Source: Nephrocerus scutellatus
Lineage: Eukaryota; Arthropoda; Insecta; Diptera; Pipunculidae
Direction of reading: 5' to 3'
Assembly (NCBI GenBank): GCA_947095585.1
Contig: OX352762.1
Coordinates: forward strand, 93,222,249 to 93,286,248
Length of the DNA stretch: 64,000 nt
Part shown: piece after piece, positions 57,627 through 64,000 of the stretch
How positions within the stretch are numbered: position 1 is the stretch's first letter
Layout of the letters: the number at the start of each line of letters is the position of its first letter
Program-made: the position numbers and the translations under genes
Notes under the pieces: model-generated
Database searches by the model: none
Seen by the model: the letters and a program-made list of their open reading frames with translations, nothing else
What the model was told of the DNA's origin: nothing

Positions 57627-57759
57627 CCTAGCGCACGATTGAAAAATGACTGTACTCGAAATAATACACCCTAATAGCATTAGCCGACATTGAAGGCGTG
57701 ATTAATATTTGTGATTAATGAATGTTTTGTCTCTTCTGAAGCTGGACACACAGTAAACT

Positions 57760-59093
57760 GGTTATTCAATTATATTCCCAAAGCTGGATTGTAATCTCTC
57801 AGCTGAGAGTATCCACTATTAGATATGGAGTAGTAAGAGGAACGCCGGAACGAGGCGATCTATTCCCCCTACTCTGAAACATAGTAATCAAATGGATTTC
57901 TCGTAGAGCTGGTATGGTGGAAATGAGTGTAGTTGTTTATGCTGACGACGTAGCAATAGCTGTGTCAGAAAATTCCTAGAAATGACAAAAGTGGTTTTAC
58001 AGAATGTACACTCCTCATTCATCATAAAACGAGACAAATACTGTGGATAAGGAAACAACCCTTCCCAGACAGAGCTGGTTTTCTTTAAGAAATACAAAAT
58101 TCCATTAGTTGCTTCCTCACTCATAAAGGCACCAGTCTAGTTTTTACTAACGAGATTTTTGGGCACAATATTAGACAGTAAGCCGAGTTAAAAACCCAAC
58201 ATTTTAGAAAGAGTTAACGAGCCGACCATACCTTTATTCGCTTGCAAATGGTAAAAGATGAGGGTTAATACACTTGCTCTACATACAGCTTTAAGGCCCT
58301 ATGTACGGGGTGAAAAATTGATGACCAGTTTGTAAACGAATAATCTACTTACGTTGAAATAGTAGAGTATGTACAAAGTCCGACAGCACATCTGCTGAGG
58401 ACAACACCTTCACGTTCCCTAGAGGCTTGCTGGAATTAGTTCTACTGACGTCAAAGGTGGCGTTGAGCTGCAGCAGATCTCTTAAAAAGATGACTAAGTA
58501 TTGTGACATTCGAGTCTCTGGTCAGTCTGACATGATGGGAAACTGCAAGGCAGACAGGCTGAATACAAATGGCACAAATCTTCTGCTTTCGGGCAAGGCC
58601 ATTAACGCGACGATCAAGATCAATGCTTCGGAAAGAGGGGGAAACGTTAACAAATGAGAGGTTGGCGTAAGTCACTGTAACATAGCAAAACAAGGATAGC
58701 AGACTTGGGAAGCTCTAAAGCCCTGCAAGTAAGAGTTTTGAGAATAGTCGTAGGGAAACAAACAAGACAATGCCTTTTTGGAATACAGGTGAGAAGGCTG
58801 GGTCTTGAATTCAATGACTTTTGTAAATGCTCTAAAGAAGTTGAGGAGGAAGAGATATGTAGCTCACTTCCTATGCTCCGGCTTTAGAATACAGAAGCAT
58901 ATACATTTGGGCTACACAATGGACAACTTATCGGAAATCGAAAGCTGTAAAGTGCCAGACCTATGATTTATAAAAAGCTCAGAATGGGTTCTGCAAAGGG
59001 AGAAGAAATAGGCAGATCCGTGGTACCACGATAGACCGTCACTGGTCTGAGTATACTAAAGCAGCCACCGAATATAACCTAGCCTAACCTATG
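57760..59093 (+). mobile_element. I-group LINE, RT palm to 3' end, decayed
   Basis: Reverse transcriptase: 'RYGVVRGTPERGDLFPLL' and 'VVVYADDVAIAVSE' (57930-57970, catalytic Asp pair present), 'FLGTILDSKPS'. RNase H end: 'CDIRVSGQSDMMGNCKADRL' (58500-58560) in the place of the CWxPGHxxxxGN motif. C-terminus: 'RLGLEFNDFCKCSKEVEEEE' (58795-58855). Tail 'taacctagcctaacctatgg'. It belongs with the CCTAA-tailed element at 11.39-12.17 kb. Many stops. Confidence 0.7.
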
Positions 59094-59099
59094 GCAAAA

Positions 59100-60045
59100 A
59101 TGTATCTTACTATAGACAAAAGTTACAGACCATCCAACTCAAGGGTATTTTTTAATTCTTCATATTCCATATTCTTCTCATTCAAGTATAGCTTCTTCTG
59201 TTTTGAACATTTTTTTTTTGGAATTTCCAATATTTCCTGACCTGTGTTCTCATGTCGATTAATTTCTGTTCTTGAATTAAATTCCTAAAAACGCGGACGA
59301 GACACTTCAAAGGAAAACTTTAAACTTTCGACGGAAATGCGAACTTTATCTACAGGATGTGCCCCCGACCGATTTGCGAGAAATTTTCCAATGCGACAGA
59401 TTTCTCAGATTTCGCTTTGTTTCCGAGGTTGACTCATAGACTCACGGGGAGCACAGTGTGATGTTCACAGAAACGTTGTACATACAATTCTTTGAAAATC
59501 CTCTTACACAGGATGTGTTCCTTTGTTTTGGATGATTTCTCCATTCATTTCATTCTCCCATTATCGATTTAAAATTTGGCATTGGCAAGAGACGACGGAT
59601 TTTCTTGTTGTCTTTTTTGTGAATATCGAAAGGGATGCATTCAATTCGAAGCGCCAATTCGGTTCGCCATCGTTGGTCGGCGCACTTGGTATTTAACTAT
59701 TGGCTCAACCAACGTCAACTTCAAAGAGGAAAGAAAAACTAACAGAGGACATAAGGAGTGTAGGATGGTTCAGAGCAAACGAAACGCCTGTACATTGAAA
59801 GTTATGCAACCACTACTGAGCTGATTAAGGCGCCTACGATATGAGTACGATGTATGTGATTTTACTGATGAAGCGCAGAACAAGAATGTTGGTCGTTAGA
59901 CGTTTGCGTTGGAACAGACGGCAGCTGGATTGCCAACAATGAAGTGATAGAATAAAACAAGATCAGACTGCTGGGTTAGCTAAAGCTGTCAAACGTTCCG
60001 AGCTGGTGTTGTCGTTATTGGAGTGTAATGCGCTCTGCACTTTTG
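59100..60045. other. No supported gene
   Basis: The 82-codon frame at 59576-59824 has no motif. No repeats recognised. Confidence 0.4.
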
Positions 60046-60049
60046 ATTT

Positions 60050-60345
60050 TTTTTAACTTTTTATGGGCCGTCGAGTTTGCTGTATATATCATATGAAATG
60101 AGTCAGTGCTGAATATCCTCTTCTTCTGGCTTTTTTTCGGGTACACACTTTTGTGTATACATTGACACGCAACACTTGCGTGTGCTGCCCCTGCGACGGA
60201 GCTTTCCACACACGCGGGATCTTAGAAATAGCCAATGCAACTGAGCAGCTCACAAAATTTTAGTTTTCTAGGTCGTGTGGAAGTTGGTTAAAAAGGGCCT
60301 AAAAGAAGTCGAAACAACAAACAAAGAAAAGGCTCTTCCAGAAAA
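60050..60345 (-). repeat. MS1 unit with its tail, inverted
   Basis: Minus strand: 'ttttctttgtttgttgtttc', 'gacttcttttaggccc', 'ttaaccaacttccacacgac', 'ctagaaaactaaaattttg', and the tail 'tcaatgtatacacaaaag', 'tgtgtacccgaaaaaaagcc'. Same order as 430-598 plus 4447-4985 and 23506-23745. LINE-B copy 10 starts about 80 bp to the right. Confidence 0.6.
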
Positions 60346-60419
60346 AAAGTAAAGAATTTACGAAGTAGTTTTTAATGGGCAAAAGAAAACTTAAAAGTTT
60401 CTAAACTTAAAAACTAACG

Positions 60420-62095
60420 CGAGCACGCGAATATGAATATAAAGAGCTCAGCAGATATGAAGAAACACTACACTGCCGAAAGAAAGCAGCCTGGGAGAAG
60501 AATTTTGTCCGTGAACTAGAACAGTACAGAGAGCACGGACCGTACTAGACGCGAAAGTTCTACCAAAGACTCCGCGGTATGACGCAATATACAACGCGTT
60601 GCACATACTGCAAAGACAAAGAGGGTAATCTGATCGCCGATCTCAAAGGCATCTTAGAGCGTTGGAAAGAGCACTTTCATTAGTTGCTTAATGGCCGGCT
60701 AACAGAGGAATTGGAGGCTCCACCAAGACCACACTATGCTGCCGCCACTAAGCATAGACGGAGTTAGCAGAGCGATAAATCGGCTCAAAATAATAAGGCC
60801 CCGGGATCTGATGGTATCCCAGCGGAACTGATAAAAATAGGAGGCCCCGCAATACACCAAGCAATTCATGAACTAATTGTGCAAGTATGGGAGGAAGAAG
60901 CGATGCCAGAAGACTGGCGAAGAGGCTTCCTGTGCCCCATACATAAGAAAGGCGATATCACAACCTGCAGCAATTAACGTGCATAACGTTGTTGAGTACC
61001 GCGTATAAGAATTTCCCTCTATCCTTCAAGACAGGATAGCCCCATACGCTAAAGTCATTATTGGTCCATTCCAGTGTGGCTTCATCCCAGGAAATAACTG
61101 ATCAAATTTACACCCTTAGGCAGGTGTCTAGAGTTTCAAAACTCCCTACACCATCTTTTTACAGAGTTTAAAGCCACCTATGATAGCATAGCCAGAGTAG
61201 AACTTTATAAAGCCATAAGATAATTCGGAAAACCAAATAAACTGGCACGACTATGTAGGTTGACCCTAGCCAAGTAAAAATATCCAGATCACTATTAGCC
61301 CATTCAACATCTATAACGGGCTCCGATAAGGGGATGGACTGGCCTCTGCGTCCTCTTCAACCTGGCGTTGGAGAAAGTGATCAGCGACTCTAACGTAACG
61401 TTGAGAGGAACAATCTATAAGCCCATTCAGATACTGGCTTACGCAGACGACATTGACATCGTTGGTGGAAACCAAAGAGCTGTACAGGAAGCTTTCATCC
61501 AGATCGAGCGGACGGCACGGGGCTGCGCAAAAAATGAGAACAAAACAAAGTACATATGGTGGCCACGTCTGCGAGTAGAAGATCCAACATTGGTCCCTCA
61601 ATTAAAATAGTGAAGCGCGAATTTGAAGTAGTGCAATCCTTTAGCTATCTCCGGTCAACTGTAGCAGCCGATGGAACTAGAAATACGCGCACGGTTAGTC
61701 TGTTAAGACTCTGTAAATCCAGGAACTTAACCATAACATCCAAGCTGCTGATATATAAGACAATGGTCATACCAGTACTTCCATATGGATCCGAGACTTG
61801 GGTGCTTAGCTAAAAGAATTCTGACCTCTTAGACACGTTCAAGAGAAAAGTCTTACGGAGAATTGTTGACCCAGTATGTGAGGAAGGACGATTCCTGAGA
61901 CTCTATAGTGATGAAATCTAAAAGCGTTACCGCAATTTTGACTTCGTGAAACAAATTAAGCTCGGCAGGCTCGCCTGAGCGAAGAGGATCATGCTCGGAA
62001 AGTCCTTTGCGGTAGGATTTATGAAACACGACAGCGAGGCCGGCCAAGCCTACGCTGGAAGGATGGCGATGGCAAATAGAATGCCCTTGGCAAAA
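60420..62095 (+). mobile_element. LINE-B copy 10, linker to C-terminus
   Basis: 5'-truncated. Linker ('RCTYCKDKEGNLIADL' near 60600), fingers ('DWRRGFLCPIHKKG', about 60910-60960), palm ('IQILAYADDIDIVGGNQRAV', 61420-61480; catalytic Asp pair present), thumb ('VVQSFSYLRSTVAAD', 61630-61670), 'KTMVIPVLPYGSETWVLS' and the C-terminal 'GRIYETRQRGRPSL'-like text to 62070. Stops near 60690, 60970 and 61220 and several small deletions. The 3' untranslated end is missing. Confidence 0.75.
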
Positions 62096-62099
62096 AAAA

Positions 62100-62632
62100 C
62101 TTCAATGTTTTTGTCTGCTGTTGAGTTTTTTATAAAAATTAAGTTAAAAAGTGTTTAGAATGTGTTAAGTATTTATTATAAATAATTATTGTTATTTCTA
62201 TAAAAAGTTTGTGATGTGTGATTGACATTTTTCATTAAAGTTGTGTCCTTAAAGATGGATATAATTTATTTGTCCATGACAATGGACAGAGCTTTGAAAA
62301 ATGGTTTATAAATGCTACTTAGTTCTTAGTATATAGAGAAGATTTATTTCCTTTTCTTTCAGGAATTACCTTAAATTATATTTGAATTTAAATCAGAACT
62401 ACACTTTTTTTTATGTAAAACTAATTTCGATAGAACAGTGATTTCAATGAGATTATATTTTTTTTATCGAGGCGCAAGTACTGACGTTTCGATATGTTAC
62501 TATAAAAAGTATGGTTTTGGCCAAGCGATATATAGATCCATGGGTGGAGTTGATCTTTTCGATCAAGCCTTTTTTTAAAACTTAACAAATAGAATTTGAA
62601 AGTCTTCGCTTATTTCCATGGCAAAATTAATA
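62100..62632. other. No gene seen
   Basis: AT-rich spacer between two LINE-B pieces; nothing recognised. Confidence 0.4.
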
Positions 62633-62865
62633 AATTCGTCATCATATTTGGCTTTACAACCGGGATCCGATCCTGGCCTCCCGTAAACAATTTGTAAAAC
62701 ACCGGTCTCGATTTCGAGCCGATGTCATTTAGTTCGGAATCCCTAAACTCTGGGCGTCATGGTCTACGTCATCTTTCCAGCGCGGCCTCGCTTTTGTGTC
62801 TCATAAATCCTATCCGCAAACTACTTTCTGAGCAGGATCCTATTCATGCATGCCAGCTAGCGAGA
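62633..62865 (-). mobile_element. LINE-B copy 11, 3' fragment
   Basis: 'attcgtcatcatatttggctt' (tail), 'accgggatccgatcctggcc', 'cgatttcgagccgatgtcat' and 'gagcaggatcc' match the 3' untranslated end and C-terminal codons of the family. Confidence 0.65.
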
Positions 62866-62869
62866 ATCG

Positions 62870-63570
62870 AAATGTTATGTGTGTGCATGTTTTGATTAAT
62901 TTCCTAGATTTGAAGAGTCTTAACAGAAATGAGGAAATTATGTAGAGAAAAAGAAACGCTGTATTTTCTTGAGTTCAGGCTACAAGGAGCTTAATAGTGG
63001 CAAGGAGATTAATAATGGCAAGACAACCAGATGAAATAGAAAGTTCATGCGTTTTTCGGTTCCAAAATAAAAGGAATAAAACGGAAGTAAGGCATCTTCA
63101 AGAAATAAAGCTCGACAACATTTGACACTTTGCTATCTTTGATTTAAAAAAATCGCATGTTTTGGTGCAGTAAATGCAAAATACATTCAAGTATGTTTGA
63201 CTATAGAAAGGAAATAACACTCCTTTATCTACGAAAATAAATTGATTTTATCTACGATATTGTTGACCGTTGATTTATTTTGTCCATCACAGTGGACATT
63301 CCAAAAACGATATACCCGACGATGTCAAATTGTAGAACGTGATAATCTCTGACTTTCTATCGTCAATCAATCAATCTGCTAGAATGAGAATGCATGGAAG
63401 TTAATAGAACCAAATCTCTTCCTTTTGGAATGTAGGAGAGAGTGTGAGTTTCTGTACGCTCTTTCTGAAGCGAAGCCTTATTTCTCAAACGGTTAAAATG
63501 TACATTTGACAAATACAAAATGGCATCACGAGCTAACCAGATTGAAAAAAATAATCAAAAAGTACGGGCG
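62870..63570. other. No gene seen
   Basis: AT-rich DNA, no motif recognised. Confidence 0.4.
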
Positions 63571-63579
63571 CTCTCACAA

Positions 63580-63660
63580 TGGAAAAACTTAATGCTTAAG
63601 TCTTGCAAGATTGTATGGAAATCCATACAATCCTGAAGTGTTAAGTATTAAGTTTTTCCA
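63580..63660. repeat. Long near-perfect hairpin, about 81 bp
   Basis: The arms 'ggaaaaacttaatgcttaag' and, inverted, 'ggaaaaacttaatacttaac' pair, and the centre 'gattgtatgga' / 'tccatacaatc' closes with a 2-base gap. About 36 of 39 positions pair. It could be a palindromic MITE or a precursor-like RNA hairpin. No TA or other clear target duplication is visible. Confidence 0.65.
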
Positions 63661-63859
63661 CGCACGCTACACAGTGCAAGTGTTCCTTGTTGCGACCAAA
63701 CTCAAAAATAAGTTGAAGTTGAATATTCGGTCAGGCGCACTGATCGTACCGAAATACGCCTCTCATTGATGCACTGATAAGCCAATTTCCAATTTGACAG
63801 TTCTGCACTGAAGTTAGCTGCATAATGAAAAAAAAACCGTAGTTGATTGATCATCCTGT

Positions 63860-64000
63860 AGCTAAGGTTAGGTTAAGATGGCTGTCGATAAAAACCGACA
63901 CACTTATACCACCAATCGACCATTGTGATACCACACGCATCAGGAAAGTTTCCCTCCACCACTCGTGTAACCACTTTGAGCTTCATATAAAGCGAAGGAG
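63860..64000 (-). mobile_element. I-group LINE 3' end, minus strand
   Basis: 'aggttaggttaag' followed by 'tggctgtcgataaaaaccga' and 'cgcatc' reads, inverted, like the 3' end at 12090-12165 ('cggttttgactgacggcc' then 'cctaacctaacct'). The element continues beyond the window. Confidence 0.6.

Overview
The window is gene-poor, AT-rich eukaryotic DNA. It fits an insect, most likely a higher dipteran (fruit-fly type). This rests on short GT-AG introns, a chondroitin N-acetylgalactosaminyltransferase gene and a typical insect transposon mix. The species call is inference. No bacterial features are present.

Host genes are few and all candidates but one lie on the minus strand. (1) At 51502-53274 are the last four exons of a CSGALNACT-type chondroitin sulfate N-acetylgalactosaminyltransferase, the best-supported gene. 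(2) At 9026-10008 are four phase-compatible exons of a Tyr/Asp/Arg/Gly-rich protein that I do not recognise. (3) Possible isolated exons sit near 13.4-13.7 kb and at 43938-44013. (4) On the plus strand, a 202-codon frame at 55829-56437 is of unknown function.

Most of the rest is transposons in many layers. The left 5 kb is a tandem minisatellite (period about 140-150 bp) split by a 3.84-kb hAT-type element at 599-4438. That element has an 8-bp target duplication, inverted ends and a transposase C-terminal remnant, and is itself filled by RTE-like LINE sequence. A second LINE family ('LINE-B', endonuclease plus YADD reverse transcriptase, ATC-rich tail) has at least eleven fragments on both strands: about 5.0-7.5, 14.3-16.6, 23.9-24.4, 28.1-30.8, 33.35-35.1, 44.6-46.3, 47.7-48.1, 49.1-50.2, 53.8-54.6, 60.4-62.1 and 62.6-62.9 kb, plus a short piece near 57.2 kb. 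Several are interrupted by other repeats: a tRNA-derived SINE at 49.6 kb, a GACC-rich dispersed repeat at 28.3 kb, and a DD41D-type mariner beside 35.1 kb.

Other mobile elements are I-group LINE fragments with RNase H (11.4, 18.2, 48.2, 50.4, 57.8 and 63.9 kb), a Jockey/CR1-type LINE at 38.7-41.2 kb split by a maT-like mariner with clean 28-bp inverted ends and TA duplications, fragments of the same LINE at the window start and at 54.6 kb, two SINE families, a solo LTR at 41942-42596 inserted in one of those SINE-like repeats, and two inverted MITEs at 19.8-20.3 kb. All coding frames of the mobile elements are broken. The window therefore reads as a transposon graveyard around exons of a few long-intron genes, and its main value is relative insertion order.
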